From: an uncultured Clostridia bacterium
GTDB taxonomy: Bacteria; Bacillota; Clostridia; Christensenellales; UBA1242
Length of the DNA: 64,000 bases
Direction: 5' to 3'
Assembly: GCA_934757865.1 (NCBI GenBank)
Contig: CAKVLS010000003.1
Location: forward strand, 62,001-126,000
The notes beneath the pieces are model-generated. The model worked only from the letters and a program-made list of their open reading frames with translations. It was not told the origin of the DNA and did no database searches. Below are positions 18,046 through 26,885 of the stretch, piece after piece. Every line of letters starts with the position of its first letter. Position 1 is the stretch's first letter. Position numbers and translations under genes: made by a program.

Positions 18046-19266
18046 ATGAAGACTTTTTTTAGAAAAATAGGAAACTTTTTTTGCAGCATAGGTAAAGGCA
18101 TCGCAAATGGTTTCAAATGGATGTTTAGTAATAAACTAGTAGTAATGCAAATTTTGAGAGAGGCGACAGTAACACTTGCACCTATTGTATTGTTTGTAGC
18201 CTTTCCATTACACTATCTTTTGAAATATTTGGCAAAAGATAGTATGATAGCTTTGAAGATTGGGCTAGGGGGTTGCCTACTTCTTGCTGTATACTTTATC
18301 TTGAGTGCGGTGTATTATTTGCTAAAAGCTCTTGACAACAAAAAATTAAAGCAAGTTGAACAAGAGATGAAAGAAAAGAAAGAAGAAGCTGCTCAAAAGT
18401 ACGAAGAAGAAAAAGCCGAGAGAAAGAACAAAGCTTTAGAGATACAAGAAGATGCAAAAGTTGAAAAGGTGGAAGAAAAAGAACCTGAAAAACCTGTTGA
18501 ACCAAAAGCTCCTAAGAACTTTTTCCAAAAAGTTTTTGGATTCTTGTCTTTTAACGAAAATACTATCAAGATAGTTACTTCTAGTATTTGCGGTGTTTTT
18601 GGACTTGTTTTGTTCTGCTTTATGTTCTGCGATATAGAATATTGGGATGTTTACTATTTCTATACACTTTTCTTGTGGTGCATGTTTGGATACAGTGTTG
18701 TAGAACTTATTTTGAGCCATAACAAAAAGACCGCAATTACAATGGCGATTGTCGATGTTGCACTTTTGGTACTTCTTATCATAGTAACACCTAAGGCTCA
18801 CTCAATGTATTTCGATTTGGCCGCTTACACCAACACTAACGAGTATGACATTTATATGCTTATTATTTCATTTATCTTTATGCTGCCTCTAAGAGTAGGT
18901 ATGGCTAATGGATATTTGGAAAAAACAAAAAGAACAAGAAATGTGGCTTTGGGACTTTTGTGCCTTGCTGCAGGTATAATCATGTACTATACACCTATGG
19001 TTACTAAGATTTTGAATGACTCATACATCGGCGTGCCTGTAATTGAGAGATTATACAACCAAATGATTCCTTATAAAGCAATGGGTTTTGTGTTTATTGG
19101 CGTGTTAGTTATAACAACTATCAATATTTCTGCTAACCTTATTCACTATTTTAAGAAAAGAAACTTCCTTGGTATCTTTGACCTTGCATGTGGTGTGACT
19201 GGACTAGTTCTTGCATGCTACGCAATGAATGTTATGTCAAATTATCTAATACTATTTGGAAGATAA
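18046..19266 (+). CDS. Membrane protein with a charged coiled-coil loop
   Basis: A 406-residue protein of unknown family. Two membrane helices (about residues 35-60 and 70-98) are followed by a highly charged Lys/Glu stretch (about 100-158) likely to form a coiled coil in the cytoplasm, and then about seven further helices to the end. The sequence shows no catalytic motif. It lies behind the lipoprotein gene but after a terminator, so it is a separate unit with AAAGGA before the ATG. Confidence 0.65.
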   Translation: MKTFFRKIGNFFCSIGKGIANGFKWMFSNKLVVMQILREATVTLAPIVLFVAFPLHYLLKYLAKDSMIALKIGLGGCLLLAVYFILSAVYYLLKALDNKKLKQVEQEMKEKKEEAAQKYEEEKAERKNKALEIQEDAKVEKVEEKEPEKPVEPKAPKNFFQKVFGFLSFNENTIKIVTSSICGVFGLVLFCFMFCDIEYWDVYYFYTLFLWCMFGYSVVELILSHNKKTAITMAIVDVALLVLLIIVTPKAHSMYFDLAAYTNTNEYDIYMLIISFIFMLPLRVGMANGYLEKTKRTRNVALGLLCLAAGIIMYYTPMVTKILNDSYIGVPVIERLYNQMIPYKAMGFVFIGVLVITTINISANLIHYFKKRNFLGIFDLACGVTGLVLACYAMNVMSNYLILFGR

Positions 19267-19282
19267 AATGAGTTAATAATTT

Positions 19283-19320
19283 TCAGCTCCTTGAGATTTT
19301 CGGGGGCTGATTTTTATTTT
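19283..19320 (+). terminator. Probable terminator
   Basis: TCAGCTCC / GGGGGCTGA hairpin with a T-rich tail after the membrane protein gene. Confidence 0.75.
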
Positions 19321-19393
19321 TTTTAGGATAATCTTTTTAAGATATTTTGAGCGGTAAAAATTATAGGGCAATTTTAGTTTTTTATAAAAAGTG

Positions 19394-19422
19394 TTGACAA
19401 GTAGATTCTATAGTCGTATAAT
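19394..19422 (+). promoter_or_regulatory. Consensus promoter of the aspS-gatCAB leader
   Basis: Perfect TTGACA (19394-19399) and TATAAT (19417-19422) with a 17 bp spacer. Expected transcription start is about 19429, roughly 22 bp before the leader peptide ATG. Confidence 0.9.
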
Positions 19423-19450
19423 GTGGGTATTAAAAGGACATAAATATTAA

Positions 19451-19498
19451 ATGATTCTAGTTAACGATAACGACAATAATAACGATGACACAATTTAG
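19451..19498 (+). CDS. Asn/Asp-rich leader peptide
   Basis: A 15-residue open frame, MILVNDNDNNNDDTI, ending in TAG. Residues 5-13 are nine consecutive Asn or Asp codons (five Asn, four Asp). AAAAGGA lies 12 nt upstream of the ATG, and the frame begins about 22 nt after the predicted transcription start. It sits just ahead of a terminator and of aspS-gatCAB, the genes that make Asp-tRNA and Asn-tRNA. This matches the amino-acid logic of attenuation leader peptides such as those of trp and his operons. No homologue is known to me; the call rests on composition and position. Confidence 0.8.
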   Translation: MILVNDNDNNNDDTI

Positions 19499-19527
19499 TA
19501 AGGTTGGGTTTTTATTGCCGCGGGGTT
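19474..19527 (+). promoter_or_regulatory. Candidate switching segments of the attenuator
   Basis: CAATAATAAC at 19474-19483, inside the Asn/Asp codon run, can pair with GTTTTTATTG at 19508-19517 (nine of ten pairs). The adjoining GCCGCGGGGTT at 19517-19527 can pair, mostly through G-U, with the 5' arm of the terminator at 19545-19556. A ribosome stalled on the codon run would therefore block the first pairing and favour the second. Confidence 0.5.
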
Positions 19528-19544
19528 AAATGAATTGATTTTAT

Positions 19545-19581
19545 AACACTTTTGGTAAATAAAAACCAAAAGTGTTTTTTT
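19545..19581 (+). terminator. Attenuator terminator upstream of aspS
   Basis: Perfect 12 bp stem AACACTTTTGGT / ACCAAAAGTGTT, 8 nt loop, seven-T tail, ending 33 bp before the aspS ATG and 46 bp after the leader stop codon. Confidence 0.9.
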
Positions 19582-19614
19582 AATGAAATTTTTAGAAAAA
19601 AAGAGGACAAAAAA

Positions 19615-20904
19615 ATGACTAGTATAGCACAATTACAACTAGGAAAAGTAAAGGTTAGCGGTTGGATAGAAAGAATCCGTGACCAAAAAAGTATGCAGTT
19701 TATCGTCATCAAAGACAGAAGCGGTAAAGTGCAAATAACAGTCGAAAAAGAAAAATTACCAGAAGTAGCTGCAATATTCAGCGGACTTACAACAGACTCA
19801 TTTATCACGGTCGAAGGTGACCTTGTAGCTAATGAGTGGGTTAAAATGGGCGGAAGAGAAATTCTTCCTACAAGTGTAGTAGTTGAGAGCAAGGCAGAAG
19901 TTTCTCCAATAGATAGCGAAAGCTCTATCGACCAAAGACTAGACTATCGTTGGATAGACCTAAGAGATAGCAAAAAGCGTCTAATTTTTGAAGTTCAAAC
20001 AGCTCTTATGAAAGGTATGAGAGACTACTGCTACGACAATGGCTTTATCGAAGTTCACTGCCCAACAATCAGCGGTAACGAGAGTGAAAGCGGCGCAGGT
20101 GTATTTGAGGTTAAATATTTTGACCGCAAGGCATACCTTATCCAAAGCCCACAATTCTATAAACAAATGGCAATCGCTGGTGGCTTTGAAAAAGTATTTA
20201 TCGGCACACCTATTTATAGAGCAGAGAACTCACACACAAAACAACACACTACTGAGTTTACTGGTTTTGACCTTGAGTTTGCTGGCGTAAACGATGTAGA
20301 AGATGTAATGAAAGTTGAAGAGGAACTAATTCACGCTGGTATCAAATTTGTAGCCGAAAAATACGGCGCTAGAGTAAAAGAAGAGCTTGGCGTAGATATA
20401 GTAGTCCCTAGCCTACCTTTCCCAAGAATCACTATGAAAGAGGCTTATAAGATACTAGCCGAAGAGTGCCATTATCCACTAGAAGAGGGTGATGACCTTG
20501 ATAGAGAAGCTGAAAGACTTCTTTGCGAATACATGATCAAAAAGACTGGTCACCAATTCTTCTTCGTCAAAGAGTACCCAGCAGGCGTTAGACCTTTCTA
20601 CTCAATGAAAAAACCTGACGACCCAATGTATACTAAGACTTATGACCTATACTTTAAGGATGTCGAGATCACTAGCGGCGCTCAAAGAGAGCACAGAGCA
20701 GATATTCTAGAAGCACAAATTAGAGAAAAGGGTATCAACCCAGATACTATGAGAGAATCATATATTGATTTCTTCAAATATGGCTGCCCTCCACACGGTG
20801 GATTTGGTATGGGTGTAGATAGATTAACAATGCTACTACTTGACCTTCCAAACCTAAGAGAGGCTATGTTCATATTCCGTGGTCCAGATAGATTAAGACC
20901 ATAA
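19615..20904 (+). CDS. aspS: Aspartate--tRNA ligase, archaeal type
   Basis: A 429-residue class IIb aminoacyl-tRNA synthetase of the archaeal/eukaryotic short form, lacking the bacterial insertion domain. An OB-fold anticodon domain (about residues 8-95) precedes the catalytic core, with motif 2 as YRAENSHTKQHTTEF and motif 3 as GFGMGVDRLTM. Beside GatCAB it is expected to be non-discriminating, charging both tRNA(Asp) and tRNA(Asn) with Asp; the residues known to decide this cannot be read confidently here. The start at 19615 is chosen for AGAGGA just upstream; an earlier ATG at 19552 lies in the attenuator stem. Confidence 0.94.
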   Translation: MTSIAQLQLGKVKVSGWIERIRDQKSMQFIVIKDRSGKVQITVEKEKLPEVAAIFSGLTTDSFITVEGDLVANEWVKMGGREILPTSVVVESKAEVSPIDSESSIDQRLDYRWIDLRDSKKRLIFEVQTALMKGMRDYCYDNGFIEVHCPTISGNESESGAGVFEVKYFDRKAYLIQSPQFYKQMAIAGGFEKVFIGTPIYRAENSHTKQHTTEFTGFDLEFAGVNDVEDVMKVEEELIHAGIKFVAEKYGARVKEELGVDIVVPSLPFPRITMKEAYKILAEECHYPLEEGDDLDREAERLLCEYMIKKTGHQFFFVKEYPAGVRPFYSMKKPDDPMYTKTYDLYFKDVEITSGAQREHRADILEAQIREKGINPDTMRESYIDFFKYGCPPHGGFGMGVDRLTMLLLDLPNLREAMFIFRGPDRLRP

Positions 20905-20938
20905 AAAATTGCCACACGGCATAAAGGAGCGAAAAAAG

Positions 20939-21229
20939 ATGAGTAAACAATTAACAATCAAAGATGTAAAACATTTAGCGGACTTATCTGCACTAAATTT
21001 TAGTGAAGAAGAGCTTGAGGCGTTTTTGCCAGAGATAAATAATACACTTAATATGATAAATAAGATTGAAAACTTTGAGACCGAAAAAGAGTATGTCTTT
21101 GATAATATCGTACCTGTCGAAAGTCTTAGAGAAGATGTTGTAGGCGAAAGCATGAGCCAAGAAAAAGCTCTTGCCAACGCCCCAAAACAAAGAAAAGGGT
21201 GCTTCAATGTGCCAAGGGTGGTAGAATAA
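20939..21229 (+). CDS. gatC: Asp/Glu-tRNA amidotransferase subunit C
   Basis: The small subunit that clasps GatA and GatB, 96 residues and typical in length. It has the family opening (MSKQLTIKDVKHLADLSAL) and the DNIVPVESLREDVV segment. The ATG at 20939 has AAAGGAG at good spacing; an in-frame ATG 30 bp upstream lacks one. The stop overlaps the gatA start (TAATG), so GatC and GatA are coupled. Confidence 0.93.
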   Translation: MSKQLTIKDVKHLADLSALNFSEEELEAFLPEINNTLNMINKIENFETEKEYVFDNIVPVESLREDVVGESMSQEKALANAPKQRKGCFNVPRVVE

Positions 21230-22650
21230 TGTTAAGTGTAATAGAAATTGTACAAGGTGTTAAGAGCGGAAAACTCAAAAGCCAAGAGCTCGTTAAACAC
21301 TATTTTGAAAACATAGATAAATATAGTTATAAAAATGCAGTATTAGAAAAATTTGATGATGCGCTAGATAGAGCAAGAGAAATAGACCAAAAAGCCTCTC
21401 GTGGCGAAAAGCTAGGAAGACTTGCGGGCGTTCCTATACTAATCAAAGATAACATTATGTACGAGGGCAAAACTGTTTCTTGTGCGTCAAAATTTCTAGA
21501 AAACCATAAAGCCCAATACTCAGCTACTGCTGTACAAAAATTACTTGCAGAAGATGCTGTAATTATAGGTAGAGCTAACATGGACGAATTCGCCATGGGT
21601 AGCAGCTGCGAGAACTCTGCGTTTGGTCCATGCCTAAATGCTCTTGATGATAAAAAAGTTGCTGGCGGTAGCTCTGGTGGTAGTGCAGTGGCGGTAGCTC
21701 TTGACCTATGCGCAGCAGCACTTGGTAGCGATACTGGTGGCTCTATCCGTCAACCTGCATCACTAAACGGTGTAGTTGGTATAAAAGGTAGCTACGGCAG
21801 AGTATCAAGATACGGACTAGTCGCCTTTGCTAGTAGCCTAGACCAGATAGGACCTATAACAAGAAGTGTAGAAGATAGCGCACTACTTCTAGAAGTTATG
21901 TCAGGCGAAGACTCTCATGATATGACCTCAGGACACGAAAAAGTTGGAAAATACCTAGAAGACCTAAAACCTCAAATAAAGGGCAAAAAGGTCGGTATTA
22001 TAAGACAAGTAGACGGACTTCTTGATGGCAGTAAGTACAAGGCAAAGTTTGAAAAGCTAGTTGCCTTCCTAAAAGCTCAAGGTACTGAGGTAAAAGTAGT
22101 AGATATTAAGGGTTACGAGATGTCACTACCTATCTACTATGTAATAGCTCCAGCAGAAGCAACCTCTAACCTTGGTAGATTTGACGGAGTTAAATACACA
22201 AGAAGAAGTGAAAGTGCCAAGAACATAGGTGAAGTTTACGAACTAAGCCGTACAGAGGGCTTTGGCAAAGAAGTAAAGAGAAGAATAATGCTAGGCAACT
22301 TTGTGCTTAGTAGCGGCTATTATGATGCTTATTATGTAAAAGCAAAAAAGATTCAACAAGCATTGTCAAAAGAGTTTGAAAAAGCCTTTGAAGATGTAGA
22401 TGTCATTGTTATGCCTACTACATTTGGAGAGGCTTTTGATATAGGCTCAAAACAAGACCCAACAGCTATGTACGCAGAGGATATGTTTACTATCATATCT
22501 AACTTAGTTGGCGTTCCTGCCATAAGCATACCATACAGCAAGGGTGAGAGTGGTCTTCCACTAGGCGTCCAAATAATTGGCAAAAAGTGGGACGAGCAAC
22601 AAGTCTTTGATGTTGCAAGCTATATAGAAAAATTTTATAAGGAGGACTAA
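21229..22650 (+). CDS. gatA: Asp/Glu-tRNA amidotransferase subunit A
   Basis: The glutaminase subunit (amidase signature family), 473 residues, which releases ammonia from glutamine for transamidation. The Ser-cisSer-Lys machinery is visible: VPILIKDN (Lys), GGSSGGSAVAVAL, and SDTGGSIRQPAS with the nucleophilic Ser. The start is the ATG overlapping the gatC stop, with AAGGGTGG upstream. The next gene, gatB, begins 3 bp after the stop. Confidence 0.95.
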   Translation: MLSVIEIVQGVKSGKLKSQELVKHYFENIDKYSYKNAVLEKFDDALDRAREIDQKASRGEKLGRLAGVPILIKDNIMYEGKTVSCASKFLENHKAQYSATAVQKLLAEDAVIIGRANMDEFAMGSSCENSAFGPCLNALDDKKVAGGSSGGSAVAVALDLCAAALGSDTGGSIRQPASLNGVVGIKGSYGRVSRYGLVAFASSLDQIGPITRSVEDSALLLEVMSGEDSHDMTSGHEKVGKYLEDLKPQIKGKKVGIIRQVDGLLDGSKYKAKFEKLVAFLKAQGTEVKVVDIKGYEMSLPIYYVIAPAEATSNLGRFDGVKYTRRSESAKNIGEVYELSRTEGFGKEVKRRIMLGNFVLSSGYYDAYYVKAKKIQQALSKEFEKAFEDVDVIVMPTTFGEAFDIGSKQDPTAMYAEDMFTIISNLVGVPAISIPYSKGESGLPLGVQIIGKKWDEQQVFDVASYIEKFYKED

Positions 22651-22653
22651 AAC

Positions 22654-24087
22654 ATGAAAGATTACGATGTGGTAATAGGTCTAGAAATTCACGCCGAACT
22701 AAAAACCAACACCAAAGTTTTTTGCAGCTGCAAAAACGCCTTTGGTTCGGAGCCTAACACTAATGTATGTCCAGTTTGTATTGGTCTTCCAGGAACACTT
22801 CCTATCATTAACAAAAAAGCCGTTGAACTTGCTATCAAAGCAGGTCTTTGTATGGGGTGCGAAATCTCTCCGGTAGCTGTTTTTGAGAGAAAAAACTACT
22901 TTTATCCCGATCTATGTAAAGCTTACCAAATAAGCCAGTTACAAAAACCTATTTGTCTAGGCGGCGGTATAAAACTTGATAGCGGCAAGTTTATTAGACT
23001 AAACCGTATCCATCTAGAAGAAGATGCTGGTAAACTTATCCATGTAAACTCAACTGTCGGCACACTTATCGACTACAACCGTGGCGGAGTACCACTTATA
23101 GAGATAGTCACAGAGCCTGATATCACTTGTGCCGAAGAGGCTGTTGAGTTTCTTGCTAAGTTAAAAAGTAACCTTATCTTTGGAGGCATAGCAGATTGCC
23201 GTATGGAACAAGGTGGTATGAGATGCGATGTTAACTTGTCTGTTAAACCTAAGGGTAGTGACAAGCTAGGCACTCGTACTGAGATGAAAAACTTAAACTC
23301 ATTTAAGATGGTTCAAAGAGCAATTAAGTACGAAGCCAAGAGGCAAATAGAAGTCCTTGAAGAGGGCGGAACTATCAAACAACAAACAAGAAAATGGGAC
23401 GACAACCGTAACAAGAGCTTCACTATGAGAAGCAAAGAAGAGGCTCAAGATTACAGATACTTCCCAGACCCTGATATTCTATCGATTTCTATCAGTAGAG
23501 AGCTTGTAGACCATATTAAAGGCGAAATTCCACGCCTTGCGCCTGAGAGAAGAGCTTATTATATGGAGACTCTAGGCTTGCCGGAATATGATAGCAAAAT
23601 ATTAACTTCTGAGTACTATATAGCCGAGTATTTTGAGGCATGCCTTGCGGCTTTTGATAAGCCAAAAGTTGTGTCTAACTGGGTTATGACCGAAGTTTTG
23701 CGTAAGCAAAAAGAGAGTTTGACTGAGGACCTGAACACCGTTATAAGTGTTAAGAACTTAGTTGATATAATGAAAATGGTCGAAGATAAAACTATCACCC
23801 GTAGTAACGGCAAAGAACTTTTTGAGCTAGTCGCTTTTAGTGGCAAAGACGCTCGCAAGACTGCCGAAGAAGAGGGTATGATAGTTAAGTTTGATGAGGG
23901 CGCTTTGACCAAAACAATTGATGAAGTGTTTGAGCAAAATGCCAAAGCTGTGCCCGACTACAAAAAAGACCCAGAAAAAGTTACTAACTTCTTCATAGGT
24001 CAAACTATGCGTATGACCAAAGGCACTGCTAAGATAGAGTTTATTAAGCCAATTATTATAAAAAGACTTGAAGAACTAAACAAGTAG
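22654..24087 (+). CDS. gatB: Asp/Glu-tRNA amidotransferase subunit B
   Basis: The tRNA-binding kinase/transamidase subunit, 477 residues, the normal length. The N-terminal signature GLEIHAELKTNTKVFC and the Cys pairs CSC and CPVC near residues 25-45 are present, and the YqeY-like tail domain ends the protein. Together with AspS it converts Asp-tRNA(Asn) to Asn-tRNA(Asn). It has AAGGAGGA as ribosome site and is the last gene of the operon. Confidence 0.96.
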   Translation: MKDYDVVIGLEIHAELKTNTKVFCSCKNAFGSEPNTNVCPVCIGLPGTLPIINKKAVELAIKAGLCMGCEISPVAVFERKNYFYPDLCKAYQISQLQKPICLGGGIKLDSGKFIRLNRIHLEEDAGKLIHVNSTVGTLIDYNRGGVPLIEIVTEPDITCAEEAVEFLAKLKSNLIFGGIADCRMEQGGMRCDVNLSVKPKGSDKLGTRTEMKNLNSFKMVQRAIKYEAKRQIEVLEEGGTIKQQTRKWDDNRNKSFTMRSKEEAQDYRYFPDPDILSISISRELVDHIKGEIPRLAPERRAYYMETLGLPEYDSKILTSEYYIAEYFEACLAAFDKPKVVSNWVMTEVLRKQKESLTEDLNTVISVKNLVDIMKMVEDKTITRSNGKELFELVAFSGKDARKTAEEEGMIVKFDEGALTKTIDEVFEQNAKAVPDYKKDPEKVTNFFIGQTMRMTKGTAKIEFIKPIIIKRLEELNK

Positions 24088-24137
24088 TCAAATATTTATA
24101 AAAATAAATAAAAAAACAAAAGTTATTATTGTCAAAT

Positions 24138-24177
24138 AAAAAAGAGACTTGCGGGAAATCCGCAGCCTCTTTTTTTA
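24138..24177 (+). terminator. Terminator of the aspS-gatCAB operon
   Basis: A-run and GAG, then GCGG / CCGC inner stem and CTC with a long T tail. Confidence 0.87.
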
Positions 24178-24316
24178 TTGCTAAGTAATGTATGTTATCA
24201 ACTTTTGTTGGCTTATAATCAAAATAATGAATAATATGTTTATAAATATAAATCAATTTAGTATTTTTAATTGCAAAAAGCTTTTTCTTTGGCTACAATG
24301 TATTTAGGAGAAAATT

Positions 24317-25312
24317 ATGAGCGAATTAAATTATTTTTCAAGCAACCTAAAAGTTTTGGCTGATAAATATAGCCAAAAGAAAATTGCCGAAGATACAGGG
24401 GTATCTCCAGCAAGTATCAACAACTACCTTAACAAAAGTAGTGACCCATCAAGCAGTTTTTTGCTTAAACTAAAAAAGGCATATGATATCAACATAGACA
24501 ACTTTTTGACTGGTCCATACGAAGCCCCAGAAAAAAAAGAACTATCCAAAATAGATATTAGATTTTTGGGCGACTATGCGCTATATTTTTATGATACTAA
24601 TGTATACAAAGGCAGAGTTCATAGATCAACTAATATTTTGAGATATGGCGTACTTTCTGTCGTTGGCGAAGGCAAAGATAAAGACGGACTTAGAGTTTTT
24701 GCTAAGTTCTTTGACACAAGAAGACAAATGGAAGACACTTTCAAATATCTAAGTGGAGCTAGTGAGAAGAAAAAGTTAGAGTATTACGCTGAGCAAGATG
24801 TTAAGTATACTGGCGAGCTAGAAACTAGCGCCGCACAGATTTTTGTGCTTCTAAAAAATACTGCCGAAGAGGATCACTGCTTAATTATTCTTAATAATCC
24901 ACCTAGCAATAATAAATATATCGGTGGACTAGGCACAGTTAACTCTGTCGCTCGTGGCAGAGAAAAAATGCCTTGCGTTCAATATATCATCGTTAGTGAT
25001 AAACTATTTAGAATACCAGACGGCGAACTATACCAAAGATTATCTCTTGGTATTAGCGAGGTCAATGTGCAGAACGAAACTAATCAACTAATTACTTTGT
25101 TTAAGAACTTGTATTTAGAAAGTGACAGCAACCCTAACGGACTAAATGACTTCCAGAAGCAAAGAATTATAAGCGACAGCTTAGAGAACATGCTAGAAGA
25201 GATGATTGACGCCAACATGTTTAGATTTGCCAAAGTATCGAACAACGAAGATGATAGATTCTTTAGAATGATAAGAGACGATTCTTACGGAGAGGACGAT
25301 GATAGATTATAA
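24317..25312 (+). CDS. XRE-type transcription regulator with unknown C-terminal domain
   Basis: A 331-residue protein. Residues 1-65 form a helix-turn-helix of the XRE/Cro type (KIAEDTGVSPASINNYLN with a following DNFLTG motif). The remaining 260 residues include RFLGDYALYFYDTN and a strand-rich region, and do not match a domain I know; they may sense a ligand. The last 14 bp overlap the start of a RelA/SpoT-like gene, so the two are translated together. A single AGGAGA site and no obvious operator palindrome are seen. Confidence 0.75.
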   Translation: MSELNYFSSNLKVLADKYSQKKIAEDTGVSPASINNYLNKSSDPSSSFLLKLKKAYDINIDNFLTGPYEAPEKKELSKIDIRFLGDYALYFYDTNVYKGRVHRSTNILRYGVLSVVGEGKDKDGLRVFAKFFDTRRQMEDTFKYLSGASEKKKLEYYAEQDVKYTGELETSAAQIFVLLKNTAEEDHCLIILNNPPSNNKYIGGLGTVNSVARGREKMPCVQYIIVSDKLFRIPDGELYQRLSLGISEVNVQNETNQLITLFKNLYLESDSNPNGLNDFQKQRIISDSLENMLEEMIDANMFRFAKVSNNEDDRFFRMIRDDSYGEDDDRL

Positions 25313-26756
25313 AAAAGAATTTGACGAAATAGTCGAAGACCTTACAAAGAACAACTCGACTGGTATACTTAATGTTGTTAATGCCTTCAACCTTGCCGAA
25401 AAACTTCATGACGGACAAATGCGTAAAGATGGCGAAAAGTACATTACTCACCCAGTTGCTGTTGCTAAGATTTTGGCGGAACTTGATTTTGATAGTGATA
25501 TGATAGCTGCGGGACTTTTGCATGATGTAGTAGAAGACTGTGGCTATACTGTAGCTGAAATAAGAGAAAACTTCAACGACAAGGTAGCTAGCATAGTTGA
25601 CGCTGTTACTGCAATAGAAGAAAATGAGGCATCTATCAAAGATATCTTTTATGATGAAAATTTCAAAAAAGACAGTTTAGATGACCAAACTTTTAATAAG
25701 CTAATATCTTTTGGAAAACAAAACAAACTTGCCTTTTATATTAAGTTTGCCGATAGACTTCACAACCTTAGAACAATTAATATTTTTAGCGAGTACAAGC
25801 AGGTAGAAAAGGTAAAGGAAACCCAAAAGTGGATTATTCCGCTAGCATACCTTCTAAAATCAAAATACTTCTATGACAACCTAAAAAATGAGTGTTTTAG
25901 AATTCTAAACAAAGACTTATATGCAGAACTTAACGAAAGATACGAGATGTATTATGAGTCGTGCAAAACTAGAGTCGAAGAGCTTTGCGAAGATTTGAGC
26001 TATAAGGTAAGCAATTACTTTTCAAAGAAGCAATACCCTTTTAACAAAGTCCTAACTGAAAGAGATACCTTATATAGCCTTTGCGAAAGAATGAAAAAGA
26101 CCCTAGAAATAAATTCTGTTAAACATATTAAGAGAAACTCATTTAATCGTATGCCAACTATCAAGATTTTCTTGTTATTTAATGGTAAGACAGAAAATTT
26201 ATTCAACCTAGCCTACGAAATGTTTGAAAAAAATGTACTTGATGACGAGCTAAAAATAATAGGCTACGAAAAGAACGATAGATACAAACTTCATTATCTT
26301 ATAGTAGAAGACCATAGCGGTATCAAGTATAGACTTACAGCTATGACAACAGAGCAGTACCTTCTTGTCCGCAATGGAACAATAGAGAGCTCTGAGATTG
26401 ACCTTATTGACGAGGGCACTATTGGAGATATCGCAAGGAGATATATTATGGTGCGTACAAGGTCCGAAGAAGAGATTAGACTTCCAGAAAACAGCACTGT
26501 TTTAGACTTCGCTTTTAAGGTTCACAATGACCTAGGTTTGTCTTGTAAGTATGCATTGATAAATAACTCACCAACACCAAAAGCACCTTATACAAGGCTT
26601 GCAGAGGGCGATAAAGTAGTTGTTTATAATGAAACTGACAATAAGACTGGACTTTTGAAACCTGTTGCCGAAATTAGATGGTTTGCGTATGTTAATACCG
26701 AGCATGCCAAAAAAGTTCTTATCAAATACTTTGAGAAAAAGTACTCTGAGAAGTAG
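25299..26756 (+). CDS. Long RSH-like (p)ppGpp hydrolase with degenerate synthetase domain and TGS
   Basis: A 485-residue RelA/SpoT-homologue-like protein. The HD hydrolase half is intact: H51 in THP, H75-D76 with E79-D80 in LLHDVVED, and ADRLHNLRT at 151-159. The central region aligns with a synthetase fold, but the ATP/GDP-binding motifs are missing: RYKLHY stands where GYxSxH is expected, and RLTAMT replaces the E-V-Q-I-R-T motif. A TGS domain sits near 390-450. It lacks the ACT-type tail of full-length Rel (about 730 residues). It is probably a hydrolase-only alarmone enzyme, coupled to the XRE gene by a 14 bp overlap. Confidence 0.75.
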   Translation: MIDYKKEFDEIVEDLTKNNSTGILNVVNAFNLAEKLHDGQMRKDGEKYITHPVAVAKILAELDFDSDMIAAGLLHDVVEDCGYTVAEIRENFNDKVASIVDAVTAIEENEASIKDIFYDENFKKDSLDDQTFNKLISFGKQNKLAFYIKFADRLHNLRTINIFSEYKQVEKVKETQKWIIPLAYLLKSKYFYDNLKNECFRILNKDLYAELNERYEMYYESCKTRVEELCEDLSYKVSNYFSKKQYPFNKVLTERDTLYSLCERMKKTLEINSVKHIKRNSFNRMPTIKIFLLFNGKTENLFNLAYEMFEKNVLDDELKIIGYEKNDRYKLHYLIVEDHSGIKYRLTAMTTEQYLLVRNGTIESSEIDLIDEGTIGDIARRYIMVRTRSEEEIRLPENSTVLDFAFKVHNDLGLSCKYALINNSPTPKAPYTRLAEGDKVVVYNETDNKTGLLKPVAEIRWFAYVNTEHAKKVLIKYFEKKYSEK

Positions 26757-26846
26757 TTATTTTTGGCAAGTAAATAAAGATAAATATAATTGTAATAAAT
26801 ATATATAAATATGATAAATTATAAAGACCAATATGAAATTAGGTAC

Positions 26847-26883
26847 AAAAAAAAGACTGATTATTTAATCAGTCTTTTTTTTA
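26847..26883. terminator. Bidirectional terminator
   Basis: AAAAGACTGATTA / TAATCAGTCTTTT with a 2 nt loop and A/T runs on both sides, between convergent genes. Confidence 0.9.
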
Positions 26884-26885
26884 TT

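Noticed and set aside
19429..19581. T-box riboswitch upstream of aspS, suggested by TTGCCGCGG at 19515-19523
   Set aside because: Only about 150 nt separate the promoter from the terminator, too little for stem I and the specifier loop, and the T-box core (AGGGTGGNACCGCG) is not matched. The leader peptide explains the region better.
19552..19614. Upstream ATG for aspS adding 21 residues
   Set aside because: The codons lie in the terminator hairpin and there is no ribosome site, whereas the ATG at 19615 has AGAGGA.
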